From Thiopontia sp013349825 (GTDB lineage: Bacteria; Pseudomonadota; Gammaproteobacteria; GCF-002020875), in contig CAXCCG010000038.1 in assembly GCA_963981015.1 (NCBI GenBank), forward strand, positions 1 to 23,533: a stretch of DNA of 23,533 nucleotides. Direction: 5' to 3'. How positions within the stretch are numbered: position 1 is the stretch's first letter; every line of letters starts with the position of its first letter. The translations under genes and the position numbers were made by a program. The notes beneath the pieces are model-generated. The model saw nothing but the letters and a program-made list of their open reading frames with translations. It had not been told where the DNA came from and made no database searches. Below are positions 13,412 to 21,716 of the stretch, in pieces.

Positions 13412-16400
13412 ATGGACGGGACTAGAAGAAAAAACGGGTGGGTTTCAAAAGGGGGAATGGTGTGGACACTGTTGCTCTCTGGTGGAATTCTATTGATGCC
13501 CATGATGATGCTGTTTACGCAGTCAATCTGGGAGAAAGACACTGAAATTGAGCGTTTGGAACAGCAGATCCAGGCGATTAATTGGGTTCCTGACCTCTAT
13601 GATGCTCTGGATAATATTACCCAGTATCGTGGGTTTCGTGGTATTTCTGAATTGAATCCAGGTTATTTTGACTTTGCAAAAGAACATCTTGCGGTACTTG
13701 AAATAGAGATTGCCATGCAGATGGATGAGATGTTAGAGGTGTCACAGCAGTTTCCTGACTCTTATCCACCTAAAGCAGAGTTTCAGAAAGATATTGAACG
13801 GATTGAGCTGGTTTGGCTGGAACAGCAGGGGGAGAGGTTCAAGTTTTCTGAAATGAGTAGCCTGGTGCTCAATATTAACCACATTCTGTTGCGACTATTG
13901 CCGCAACACAGTGGGCTGTTGAGTGTTTTGATGGAGGATATCCCTAACCTTCGAGAGAGTATGGCGCAAATTAGGGGTGCCGGTAGTGTTCATCTCTCCC
14001 AACTGTCAGCGAATCGGGCTGCCGGAGTTCAAGAGGATAGCGATCTGACTATAGTTTTTATGGAGAGGATCCAGCGTAACCAGTGGAATGTAGAAAATCA
14101 GTTTGTACGTCTGCGCAACTCACTGGAGTATGAAGGCGAGAATATTGATGAGCAGCTGCTCTCCATCCTCTATGAACTGGTTGTTGAAATTCAGGAGCTG
14201 AGAGATTTAGTGGAGTGGGAGTTGATCGACACCTCTATCGTCAGCTATGAAACAATAGAGTTTTTCGAAGAAGGCACTGATCCAATTGATATTCTCCATA
14301 CCCTGGCAATCAACTTACAGAGAAAATCATTATTAGATATGCAGAAAAAATTGCATGAATTGGAGGCCGCACGCAATTGGATGATTTTGCTGGTCTCGGT
14401 GACGGTTCTGATTGCACTGCTGCTGGCTTACCGAAACACAAGACAGATGATTCTTGGGGTACGGCAGGGAGTGCAGGTGTTGCAAGAGATGGGGCAGGGA
14501 CAGTTCCAGCAGACCATTGAATCAACCTCGGATCGAGGTGAAATTGGTCTGTTGATGGCGGCGCTCTCAGAAACACAGCAGCAGCTGAAGCAGCACTATT
14601 CACAACTGCAGCGTGAGCGCCTCTTCTCCAGTAGCTTGACCTCTAGTATGGATAACGGGGTCTATGCATTAGATCAGCGGGGTGGTTTGCTTTTTATGAA
14701 TCATGCTGCTGAAACCCTGCTCGGCTGGAGTAATCAGGAGCTGGGTGGCGTGAATATGCATGATGCAGTTCATGTGCACCAGGAGGATGGTGTCCTTGTC
14801 GAAGGCGAGTGTCCCATTTTCCAGTCGCTGGCCCGGGGCAAGAGTTATCAAGCTGAACTGGATTGGATGCGCAGAAAAGATGGTCTTCTGATTCCTGTGG
14901 AATTGAATGCATCCCCTCTATTGATTGAAGGGGATGTGAATGGATCTGTTGTAGTATTTCAGGGGATCAGTGAACGTCTGGAGATGGAGCAGCAGTTGCG
15001 TGGTGCAGTTGAGGAAGCAAAACAGGCGAGCAAGGCAAAAGGGGACTTTCTGGCATCGATGAGCCATGAGTTGCGTACACCGCTGACCAGTATTATTGGT
15101 TATGGCGAGCTGCTACAGCAGAGTACGCTGGATCATGAGCAACAAAGCCTGTTAGGAACCATTGATGTGGCAAGCCGAACCCTCTTGGCGCTGGTCAATG
15201 ATATTCTGGATCTCTCTAAAATTGAGGAGGGTAAATTTTCTATTGAGGCCTCTCCGTTTGATTTGGGAGAGACCATACGTGAGGTGGTGGCTCTGTTTAA
15301 ACGTCGTGCAGAGTCAGAAGGCTTGCGTCTGCTGGTTGAACAACCTTTTCAGTTTAAGCATCAGAGAATAGGGGATCGACTGCGGTTGACGCAGATTTTG
15401 TTCAATCTACTGGGGAATGCAGTGAAGTTCACCCGGGAGGGAGAGATATCAATAACACTTTCTCAAGAGCAGGAAGGAGGTCATTCTGTCTACCACTTTT
15501 CAGTAAAGGATAGTGGTATTGGGATCGGCCAAGAGGTGCTTGATCGACTATTTCAACCTTTTGAACAGGCAGATAGTTCTATTTCCCGTCAATTTGGTGG
15601 AACTGGGCTGGGGCTTCATATCTCTCGCCTGTTTGCGGACCTGATGGGAGGAGAGATTCGGGTTAAGAGTGAACTCCATGTAGGTTCTACCTTTACCCTG
15701 GTTGTACCCCTGGAGAAGAGTGAGGCCATTGTTGAGCAGGAGCTGGTGAAGGTGGTTTCGAACCAGCAGATGAGGATACAAGGGCGTGTATTGATTGCAG
15801 ATGATACTGCTGAATTACAGGTTTTGATTAAACGCTTGGTAGAGTCTGTTGGAATGGTTGTTGATCTTGCTGCCAATGGGCAGGAGGCCTACGAGATGGC
15901 GATGGAGCATCCATATGATCTGGTCTTGATGGATATGCAGATGCCGGAGGTGGATGGTATAGAGGCGACGCGTTGGTTACGCAGAGAGGGTAATGATGTG
16001 CCCATTGTGGCGTTGACTGGAAATGTGATGGTGCAGCATCGACGGCAATTCGAAGAGGCTGGTTGTAATGATTTTCTGGCTAAGCCAATAGACCGAAACA
16101 AGTTACTGAAAGTATTGGTGCGCTATCAGAGGGAGCAGAATAGCGAAGAGGTGAAAGAGAGTGTAGCGGCGAGTAACCATGAGCAATTGAAAGTCCCGGA
16201 TCTGGTTGATGAGGATCTGGTTGGGATGTTTGTTGACCGTTTACAGCAAGCATTGCCAGTGATTCAGCAGAGATATGAAAGTCAGCGTTGGTCAGGTCTG
16301 CAACAAGAGGTACATGTGTTGAAAGGGAGTGGAGCCACCTTTGGCTTTCCACAGATTACAGCACGAGCGCGTGAGTTAGAGGGTGTGATCAAGCAAGAGC

Positions 16401-16480
16401 AGTACGAATTGGTCCCCTCGGCGATGGCTGAGTTGATGAGCCTGATTGTACAGATCATTGAGTGGCATCAACAGCGCTGA
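13412..16480 (+). CDS. Membrane hybrid sensor histidine kinase (PAS-HisKA-HATPase-REC-HPt)
   Basis: A 1022-residue tripartite kinase. An N-terminal membrane span (about 17-38) and a second one (about 323-340) enclose a roughly 285-residue, mostly helical extracytoplasmic region of unknown type, with QYRGFRG near 71-77. Then follow a HAMP-like segment and coiled coil (about 341-405), a PAS domain (about 407-520), HisKA with phospho-accepting His552 in SHELRTP, an ATPase domain with N box NLLGNAVKF, DSGIGIG (700-706) and FGGTGLGL (728-735), a receiver with acidic pair 797/798, Asp841 in LMDMQMP and Lys891, and a C-terminal HPt with His968 in VHVLKGSGATFGF. This is the ArcB/BarA-type four-step phosphorelay layout, so a separate response regulator is needed; none is adjacent. 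The start ATG lacks a good ribosome site. An alternative start at residue 16 or 17 has GGGGGA just before it. The signal sensed is unknown. Confidence 0.93.
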   Translation: MDGTRRKNGWVSKGGMVWTLLLSGGILLMPMMMLFTQSIWEKDTEIERLEQQIQAINWVPDLYDALDNITQYRGFRGISELNPGYFDFAKEHLAVLEIEIAMQMDEMLEVSQQFPDSYPPKAEFQKDIERIELVWLEQQGERFKFSEMSSLVLNINHILLRLLPQHSGLLSVLMEDIPNLRESMAQIRGAGSVHLSQLSANRAAGVQEDSDLTIVFMERIQRNQWNVENQFVRLRNSLEYEGENIDEQLLSILYELVVEIQELRDLVEWELIDTSIVSYETIEFFEEGTDPIDILHTLAINLQRKSLLDMQKKLHELEAARNWMILLVSVTVLIALLLAYRNTRQMILGVRQGVQVLQEMGQGQFQQTIESTSDRGEIGLLMAALSETQQQLKQHYSQLQRERLFSSSLTSSMDNGVYALDQRGGLLFMNHAAETLLGWSNQELGGVNMHDAVHVHQEDGVLVEGECPIFQSLARGKSYQAELDWMRRKDGLLIPVELNASPLLIEGDVNGSVVVFQGISERLEMEQQLRGAVEEAKQASKAKGDFLASMSHELRTPLTSIIGYGELLQQSTLDHEQQSLLGTIDVASRTLLALVNDILDLSKIEEGKFSIEASPFDLGETIREVVALFKRRAESEGLRLLVEQPFQFKHQRIGDRLRLTQILFNLLGNAVKFTREGEISITLSQEQEGGHSVYHFSVKDSGIGIGQEVLDRLFQPFEQADSSISRQFGGTGLGLHISRLFADLMGGEIRVKSELHVGSTFTLVVPLEKSEAIVEQELVKVVSNQQMRIQGRVLIADDTAELQVLIKRLVESVGMVVDLAANGQEAYEMAMEHPYDLVLMDMQMPEVDGIEATRWLRREGNDVPIVALTGNVMVQHRRQFEEAGCNDFLAKPIDRNKLLKVLVRYQREQNSEEVKESVAASNHEQLKVPDLVDEDLVGMFVDRLQQALPVIQQRYESQRWSGLQQEVHVLKGSGATFGFPQITARARELEGVIKQEQYELVPSAMAELMSLIVQIIEWHQQR

Positions 16481-16516
16481 AATCAAGAGGTGCTGATTCT
16501 CTGTAAACTATTCTCC

Positions 16517-16546
16517 TTGGACATCTATCAATCTTACCCCTAGAAT
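16517..16546 (+). promoter_or_regulatory. Candidate promoter for the TPR lipoprotein-lolB-ispE group
   Basis: TTGGAC (16517-16522) and TAGAAT (16541-16546) are separated by 18 bases, about 64 bp before the ATG at 16610. It lies in the 129-bp gap after the kinase gene and is a reasonable sigma-70 match. Confidence 0.4.
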
Positions 16547-16609
16547 GGGTGCCAACAGTCCATAGGCTTTGCCTTGCTATCTATTAATCAAATTGGTTGA
16601 GTGTACATC

Positions 16610-18310
16610 ATGCTACGAATGGTTTTTTCAGTCACACTGTTTCTCTTCTCCAGCGGTTGTGCTGTGATCAACAGCAATGTTGCAGAGGCACAGAATGATA
16701 GTGTGCAACCAATGGTTGAGTCCGAAGGTGGGGAAGGAGATCTGCTTTTCAACATTCTGTCTGCAGAGATCTCGGCGCAGCAGGGGGATCATGATGCGGC
16801 TTATCTCTACTACTTGAGAGCCACAGCACTGAGTGAACATCCGGAAATTGCTGAGCGTAGCGCCAAACTCTCAATTCATGGCGCCAATATAGAGCAGACC
16901 ATCGGGGCGACCCAGCGCTGGGTAGAGAAAGATCCAGATAATATTGAAGCGAGACGTATTTTGGGTGCGTTATTACTGCGTGGAGGTGATCAACAAAAGG
17001 CGGCAGAGCAGTTTAAACAGTTGATTCAGTTGAAGGGCAAAGATCTATTGTCTGGTTTTCAGCTGGTTGCAGAGCAGTTGCGCAAGGAGCCGAATGCCAT
17101 CGCAGCAACTCAGGTACTTTCGATGCTGGTTGAGTACTCTGCAGAAGATGCCGCAGCTTGGTATGTGCAGGGTTGGTACTACAGCAAGAAAAGGAATGCC
17201 AAGAAAGCACTTGTTTCCGTTGATCAGGCATTGAAGATACGCCCTGATTGGGGACGTGCAGTGGTATTGCGGGTCACGATTCTGGAGATGTTGGGTCGTG
17301 CGGATGAGGTCGTCAATCTCCTGAAGCAGCAGGTGAAACGGTCACCCAAGGATGTGGATATTCTACAACGCTATGGCAAGGCCTTGATCTCCCAGAAGCG
17401 TAATAGTGAGGCGTTGCAGCAGTTTAAAAAGGCCTATAAGTTGAGCCCACGTTCAGCTGAGATCCTGAGTGCGCTGGCGCTGTTGGAGATAGACCAAAAG
17501 CAGTTTAAGAGGGCGCGTAAACATCTGTTGCAACTCCGGGAGATGAATGGTCAGAGTGATAAGGCCAACTACTATCTGGGAGAGTTGGAAGAGACAGTGG
17601 GCAATGATCAGCAGGCAGTCGAACATTATGCTTCTGTCAGTCATGGCATGCTTCATTTCAATGCGCGGGTACGTATGGCTACACTGCTAGCCAAAGACAA
17701 AGTGGAGAAAGGGCTATCGATACTGCACGGCCTGACAACGCACAGTGACCAACAGCGTACCCAGCTCCTGTTGTTGGAAGGGGGGTTGTTGGAAGATGCA
17801 TCACGTTATCAAGAGGCGGTTAAAGTTTATGATCAGGCCTTAGAGCTGAGTCCGGACAATGAAGAGATCCTCTATGCGCGGGCAATGGCAGGGGACCTGG
17901 CTGGCGATCTTGCACTGCTGGAGAGAGATCTCCATACCATTCTGGACAAAAACCCAAAGCACTATCATGCCTGGAATGCGCTGGGTTACACCTTAACGCT
18001 GCGTACAGAGCGCTACGCTGAGGCTCAAGGTTATCTGCAGAAGGCGATGGAGCTAAGACCTAAAGATTTTTATGTGTTGGATAGTATGGGGTGGGTGCTC
18101 TACAAGATGGGAGATGTAGAGCAGGCATTGAAGTACTTGAATCGTGCCTTTGATGCAAACCGGGATGCCGAGGTAGCAGCCCATCTGGGTGAGGTGCGCT
18201 GGGTGAGCGGAGACAAGGGTGGGGCGAAAGAGGCCTGGAGTGTGGCAAAAGAGATTGATAAGAATAATCAGATTCTGCGGGATACACTGAAGCGCTTTTC
18301 TCAAAAATAG
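16610..18310 (+). CDS. TPR-repeat outer-membrane lipoprotein, LbcA-like
   Basis: A 566-residue protein from the ATG at 16610; a GTG at 16601 is an alternative. The N-terminus MLRMVFSVTLFLFSSGC is a lipoprotein-type signal with Cys17 as the probable lipidation site, although the lipobox (Ser at -3) is not ideal. The mature protein is made of tetratricopeptide repeats almost throughout, with clear TPR helices such as AAAWYVQGWYYSKKRNAKKA and NEEILYARAMAG, and a well-conserved end AWNALGYTL...LDSMGWVLYKMGDVEQAL...AAHLGEVRW. Length, lipid anchor and position directly before lolB-ispE match P. aeruginosa PA4667 (LbcA), which activates the C-terminal protease CtpA for degradation of peptidoglycan hydrolases. 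The family match is firm, but the CtpA link is inferred from synteny. Confidence 0.85.
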   Translation: MLRMVFSVTLFLFSSGCAVINSNVAEAQNDSVQPMVESEGGEGDLLFNILSAEISAQQGDHDAAYLYYLRATALSEHPEIAERSAKLSIHGANIEQTIGATQRWVEKDPDNIEARRILGALLLRGGDQQKAAEQFKQLIQLKGKDLLSGFQLVAEQLRKEPNAIAATQVLSMLVEYSAEDAAAWYVQGWYYSKKRNAKKALVSVDQALKIRPDWGRAVVLRVTILEMLGRADEVVNLLKQQVKRSPKDVDILQRYGKALISQKRNSEALQQFKKAYKLSPRSAEILSALALLEIDQKQFKRARKHLLQLREMNGQSDKANYYLGELEETVGNDQQAVEHYASVSHGMLHFNARVRMATLLAKDKVEKGLSILHGLTTHSDQQRTQLLLLEGGLLEDASRYQEAVKVYDQALELSPDNEEILYARAMAGDLAGDLALLERDLHTILDKNPKHYHAWNALGYTLTLRTERYAEAQGYLQKAMELRPKDFYVLDSMGWVLYKMGDVEQALKYLNRAFDANRDAEVAAHLGEVRWVSGDKGGAKEAWSVAKEIDKNNQILRDTLKRFSQK

Positions 18311-18331
18311 ATTTCACTCTGGCACCTCCTC

Positions 18332-18955
18332 ATGTTGCCCCGCTACTTGTCACACCCCCTTCGGTTGTTTTGGATTGGCCTGATGTTGACGGGGTGTACA
18401 GCAACACCTGAAAGGCCGTTACGCACTGTTGATATGGCGTGGGGGGAGCGACAGCTGCAGTTGAACCAACTGCAGCTGTGGCAGATTGAGGGGCGTATTG
18501 CACTGCGTAATGGGGAAGAGGGGGGGCAGAGCGGCTTTCACTGGGAGTATCAGACAGAGAGGCAGCGCTTCGTGCTGAGTGGCCTGCTGGGAATGGGAGG
18601 CGTTGAGTTGGTTGTCAATCCGGCCGTGACACAGTTAACCACCCCTGAAGGGGTGTTCCAGGGGGGCACCGCATCAGCACTGCTAACCGGGGTTACGGGC
18701 TGGACCTTTCCTCTTGAAGAGGCCATCTTCTGGGTTAAGGGGCTGCCAGCAGAGGGTGTTGCGATTGATAGTCTGCTGTTGGATGAACACAATCGACTGC
18801 AGCACCTGCAGCAGTCAGGGTGGTCGCTTGAGATACGCCGATACAGGCAGCAGGGGGATCTGCAGTTACCCGAATTGTTGGTGTTAGAACGAGAGCAGAT
18901 ACGTATCAAATTGAAGATTAACCGCTGGCAGGTTAACCACGAGAAAGGTGAGTGA
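18332..18955 (+). CDS. lolB: Outer-membrane lipoprotein receptor LolB
   Basis: LolB takes lipoproteins from LolA and inserts them in the outer membrane; it is itself a lipoprotein. At 207 residues it has the normal length. The signal peptide MLPRYLSHPLRLFWIGLMLTGC has a basic start, a hydrophobic core and lipobox LTGC with Cys22. The mature part shows the LolB pattern: W-x2-E-G-R-I-A-L (50-58), QSGFHWEY, a hydrophobic exposed segment SGLLGMGGVEL, and FWVKGLP followed by a basic C-terminal strand region. It starts 21 bp after the TPR gene with no good ribosome site, and its stop codon shares a base with the ispE ATG. Bases 18451-18479 form a perfect hairpin inside the gene. Confidence 0.93.
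   Translation: MLPRYLSHPLRLFWIGLMLTGCTATPERPLRTVDMAWGERQLQLNQLQLWQIEGRIALRNGEEGGQSGFHWEYQTERQRFVLSGLLGMGGVELVVNPAVTQLTTPEGVFQGGTASALLTGVTGWTFPLEEAIFWVKGLPAEGVAIDSLLLDEHNRLQHLQQSGWSLEIRRYRQQGDLQLPELLVLEREQIRIKLKINRWQVNHEKGE
18451..18479 (+). repeat. Perfect 13-bp-stem hairpin inside lolB
   Basis: Arms ACAGCTGCAGTTG (18451-18463) and CAACTGCAGCTGT (18467-18479) are exact inverted repeats around a 3-base loop (AAC). The stretch encodes QLQLNQLQL in the mature LolB region. No T-run follows, so it is not a standard terminator. It could affect translation or stability of the mRNA. Confidence 0.6.
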
Positions 18956-19818
18956 TGATGGGTGAGAGAAGTCGCTGGCCGGCACCAGCCAAGATCAACC
19001 TCTTTCTCCATATAACGGGCAGACGGGATGATGGATATCATGAGCTGGAGACGCTGTTTCAGTTTATTGATCTGCAAGATGAGATTGAGATTGAGATTAC
19101 TCAAGATGGAAAGATCGATCGCCCTCATGGTTTGGCGGGAGTATCTGCTGAGGAGGATCTCGTGGTACGTGCAGCCAGAGCACTGCAACAGGCAAGTGCT
19201 ACACCCTGTGGGGCCTCCTTGTGGGTTCACAAGAGAATTCCTGCGGGTGGCGGTGTGGGAGGGGGCAGTTCCGATGCTGCAACAACGCTGGTTGCGTTGA
19301 ATCAACTTTGGGGCTGTGGTTTTTCTCAGCAACAACTTGCTGAAATAGGGGTACAGTTGGGGGCTGATGTGCCAATCTTTATTGATGGTCACGCCTCCTG
19401 GGCAGAGGGGATTGGAGAGAATTTGATCCATGTAACCCCTCCAGAACACCTTTATTTACTGCTGGCACCGGGGGTCCATGTCTCAACTGCTGAGATTTTT
19501 CAATCTAAAGAATTGACACGAAACACTCCAAAAGCGAAAATACGCGGCTCTCTGCCTGATGAAGGTAGAAATGATTGTGAGTCAGTGGTTTCTGCAAACT
19601 ACCCTGAGGTAGCGGAGTCGTTGCTGTGGCTCTCCAAATATGGGGATGCACGCATGACAGGAACCGGGAGTTGCCTCTTTTTGGCGTTGGAAGATGTTGA
19701 ACAGGCGAAGCAGATTAAAGAGCGGATTCCTGAAAAATGGAAAAGTTTTGTGGTTCAGGGGTTGAATCAGTCGCCCCTGATTGAGCGGTTAAGAAAAGAA
19801 TATTCGGGTGTCGTCTAA
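18955..19818 (+). CDS. ispE: 4-diphosphocytidyl-2-C-methyl-D-erythritol kinase IspE
   Basis: This GHMP-family kinase phosphorylates CDP-methylerythritol in the MEP isoprenoid pathway. I chose the ATG at 18955 (287 residues; E. coli 283), sharing one base with the lolB stop, with AAGG (18945-18948) upstream. GTG 18952 and ATG 18958 are alternatives. Motifs: WPAPAKINLFLHI with the catalytic Lys near residue 13, ATP loop IPAGGGVGGGSSDAAT (about 95-110), the catalytic Asp in LGADVPIF (about 138) and the C-terminal MTGTGSCLF. Compared with E. coli, which ends a few residues after the shared NxSPL motif, this protein has about eight extra residues (KEYSGVV at the end). The last four codons and the TAA stop lie inside the tRNA-Gln gene. 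Confidence 0.95.
   Translation: MMGERSRWPAPAKINLFLHITGRRDDGYHELETLFQFIDLQDEIEIEITQDGKIDRPHGLAGVSAEEDLVVRAARALQQASATPCGASLWVHKRIPAGGGVGGGSSDAATTLVALNQLWGCGFSQQQLAEIGVQLGADVPIFIDGHASWAEGIGENLIHVTPPEHLYLLLAPGVHVSTAEIFQSKELTRNTPKAKIRGSLPDEGRNDCESVVSANYPEVAESLLWLSKYGDARMTGTGSCLFLALEDVEQAKQIKERIPEKWKSFVVQGLNQSPLIERLRKEYSGVV
19755..19780 (+). repeat. Hairpin near the 3' end of ispE, before tRNA-Gln
   Basis: Arms TCAGGGG (19755-19761) and CCCCTGA (19774-19780) form a 7-bp GC-rich stem with a 12-base loop, ending 23 bases before the tRNA-Gln 5' end. It could influence 3' processing of the ispE message or protect it after cleavage. No T-run follows. Confidence 0.35.
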
Positions 19819-19877
19819 CGGCAGGACAGCAGATTTTGATTCTGCATATCGTGGTTCGAATCCATGCACCCGAACCA
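19804..19877 (+). tRNA. tRNA-Gln (anticodon TTG)
   Basis: A complete cloverleaf: acceptor arms TCGGGTG (19804-19810) and CACCCGA (19867-19873) pair perfectly; the D-arm is GTC...GAC; the anticodon stem GCAGA/TCTGC encloses loop TTTTGAT with anticodon TTG, reading CAA; the T-arm CGTGG/CCATG encloses TTCGAAT; discriminator A and an encoded CCA end the gene. Its first 15 bases overlap the ispE coding end, and the ispE stop TAA is the first part of the D-loop sequence. The same tRNA lies between ispE and prs in Pseudomonas. Confidence 0.95.
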
Positions 19878-19884
19878 ATTTGTA

Positions 19885-19910
19885 TGTATTAGCAGGTTTT
19901 TGCTAATGCA
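19885..19910 (+). repeat. Hairpin downstream of tRNA-Gln
   Basis: Arms TGTATTAGCA (19885-19894) and TGCTAATGCA (19901-19910) pair over 10 bp (one G-T) with a 6-base loop GGTTTT, eight bases after the tRNA CCA. It may be a processing signal or partial terminator. No T-run follows, so read-through into prs is likely. Confidence 0.35.
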
Positions 19911-19987
19911 GGAGCAGTCAGGGCAGAGTCATCGATTGAGCCAGGCTGTTATTTGTGAAATTTGAGTCAGAGACATAGTGAGAGAAG

Positions 19988-20941
19988 ATGAGTGCTGATC
20001 GCTTCATGATGTTTTCCGGGACGGCCAATCCAGAGTTGGCCGGAAAGGTCGCGCGCTATCTGAATCTTAAGTTGGGTAGTGCAACCGTCGAGTGCTTCAG
20101 TGACGGAGAGGTGATGGTCGAGATTCAGGAGAATGTGCGGGGACGTGAAGTGTTTTTGCTGCAATCAACCTGTGCGCCAACGAATGACCACTTAATGGAG
20201 CTTTTGGTGATGGCCGATGCGCTGCGTCGCGCCTCTGCAGCACGTATTACGGCGGTAGTCCCCTATTTTGGGTATGCACGTCAGGATCGTCGGCCCCGTT
20301 CGGCGCGAGTGCCGATTACGGCGCGATTAGTGGCTGATATGGTTACGCAGTCCGGTGTTGACCATGTGTTGACCATTGATCTGCATGCAGATCAGATTCA
20401 GGGGTTCTTTGGAATCCCGGTGGATAACATCTACGCCTCCCCGTTGTTGATGGGAGATATCTGGCGTAATGAGTATCCCAACCTGATTGTGGTCTCCCCG
20501 GATGTGGGCGGTGTAGTACGGGCACGCGCAATAGCCAAACTGTTGGGAGGGCTTGATCTTGCAATTATCGACAAGCGCAGACCCGCAGCAAACGTGGCGA
20601 AGGTAATGAATATTATTGGTGATGTAGAGGGACGTTCATGCGTATTGGTTGATGATCTGGTTGATACGGCCGGAACGCTCTGCAAGGCAGCGACGGCGTT
20701 GAAAGAGTATGGGGCAGCACGGGTCAGTGCCTATGCAACCCATGCGGTTCTTTCGGGCCCAGCAGTGGATAATATTGCAGGTTCTGAGTTGGATGAGTTG
20801 GTCGTGACAGATACGATTCCTCTAAGTCAGGCTGCAGTGGAGTGCTCACAGATTCGACAGATCTCTGTGGCTGAATTGCTCGCAGAGACGATCCGCAGAA
20901 TGTCCACCGGTGAGTCAGTCAGTTCGCTCTATATGGAATAG
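19988..20941 (+). CDS. prs: Ribose-phosphate pyrophosphokinase (PRPP synthetase)
   Basis: It makes PRPP from ribose 5-phosphate and ATP for nucleotide, histidine and tryptophan synthesis. At 317 residues it matches E. coli Prs (315). Key elements: FSDGEVMVEIQENVRG (37-52), flexible-loop PYFGYARQDRRPRSARVPI (92-110), catalytic His133 in TIDLHADQ, the SPDVGGVVRARAIA segment (170-183), Lys196 in IDKRRP and the PRPP-binding loop VLVDDLVDTAGTL (219-231). A purine-rich GAGAGAAG precedes the ATG. It follows tRNA-Gln by 110 bp and precedes rplY, as in Pseudomonas. Confidence 0.97.
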   Translation: MSADRFMMFSGTANPELAGKVARYLNLKLGSATVECFSDGEVMVEIQENVRGREVFLLQSTCAPTNDHLMELLVMADALRRASAARITAVVPYFGYARQDRRPRSARVPITARLVADMVTQSGVDHVLTIDLHADQIQGFFGIPVDNIYASPLLMGDIWRNEYPNLIVVSPDVGGVVRARAIAKLLGGLDLAIIDKRRPAANVAKVMNIIGDVEGRSCVLVDDLVDTAGTLCKAATALKEYGAARVSAYATHAVLSGPAVDNIAGSELDELVVTDTIPLSQAAVECSQIRQISVAELLAETIRRMSTGESVSSLYME

Positions 20942-21024
20942 GTTCGAATAGAATAGGGTAGATCGTTTTTTAATTTGTAGTATTTGGTGGTCTTGAAAGT
21001 GGCTGCTGTTTTGGAGATAGAAAG

Positions 21025-21675
21025 ATGAGTAGTAGTTTTGAAATGCAAGCATCAGTGCGTAGTGATCTGGGTAAGGCGCATACGCGCCGCCTGCGCAATA
21101 CAGGTAGTGTACCTGCGGTGATTTACGGCGATGATCGCGAACCCGCTTCCATTACCATGGTCCATGACGATCTCATGCACAACTTGGAGAAAGAGGCGTT
21201 TTACAGCCACATCCTCTCCATCGATGTGGATGGTACAAAAGAGAGTGTTGTACTCAAGGATCTGCAACGTCATCCTGCGAAAGCAAAAGTGATACATGCT
21301 GATTTTTTACGTATTAGCAGCAAGCATGAGATGAAGATGTCTGTACCGCTTCATTTCCTCAATGATGATGCCGCACCAGGTATTACTCAGGGTGGAGCGC
21401 TCAACAAGCTGATCTCTAATCTTGAGGTCAGTTGTCTGGCATCAAATCTGCCAGAGTATATTGAGGTGGACCTGACCGGATTGGACCTTGGTGATTCGAT
21501 TCGCCTCTCTCAGCTCAGCTTGCCTGAAGGTGTTTCAGTGACTGCATTGAGTCGTGGTGATGATCATGACCAAGCGGTTGTTACACTGCAGAAGACGCGC
21601 GGCTCCAAGGCAGATGACGATGAAGAAGAGGGTGAGATCTCAGGCACTGAAGGTGAGGCTGAGGCTGAGGCTTAA
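21025..21675 (+). CDS. rplY: 50S ribosomal protein L25, Ctc/TL5 long form
   Basis: This protein binds 5S rRNA in the large ribosomal subunit. At 216 residues it is the long two-domain Ctc/TL5 form, not the about 94-residue E. coli L25. The N-terminal L25 domain (about 5-95) shows SDLGKAHTRRLRNTGSVPAV, IYG and LKDLQRHPAKAKVIHADFLR. The C-terminal TL5 beta domain (about 100-190) contains VPLHFLNDDAAPGITQGGAL and an ending with ALSRGDDHDQAVVT. It finishes in an acidic tail DDDEEEGEISGTEGEAEAEA, whose last codons are three GAGGCT copies. GGAG lies eight bases before the ATG. It sits between prs and pth. Confidence 0.95.
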   Translation: MSSSFEMQASVRSDLGKAHTRRLRNTGSVPAVIYGDDREPASITMVHDDLMHNLEKEAFYSHILSIDVDGTKESVVLKDLQRHPAKAKVIHADFLRISSKHEMKMSVPLHFLNDDAAPGITQGGALNKLISNLEVSCLASNLPEYIEVDLTGLDLGDSIRLSQLSLPEGVSVTALSRGDDHDQAVVTLQKTRGSKADDDEEEGEISGTEGEAEAEA

Positions 21676-21716
21676 TTTGCTCAATAGTCGACGGTCAGGG
21701 TTGAGAGGTTTGTGGT

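Noticed and set aside
18550..19449. A 299-codon open frame on the minus strand across lolB and ispE
   Set aside because: Both plus-strand genes carry clear family motifs. The minus frame has low-complexity composition and no recognisable domain, so it is a shadow.
20377..20394. A perfect 18-bp palindrome in prs
   Set aside because: It encodes the conserved catalytic DLHADQ motif, so the symmetry is largely explained by protein constraint and is unlikely to be regulatory.
21658..21675. GAGGCT tandem copies at the end of rplY as a phase-variable repeat
   Set aside because: There are only three hexamer units, they are in frame, and acidic Glu-Ala tails are common in long L25 proteins.
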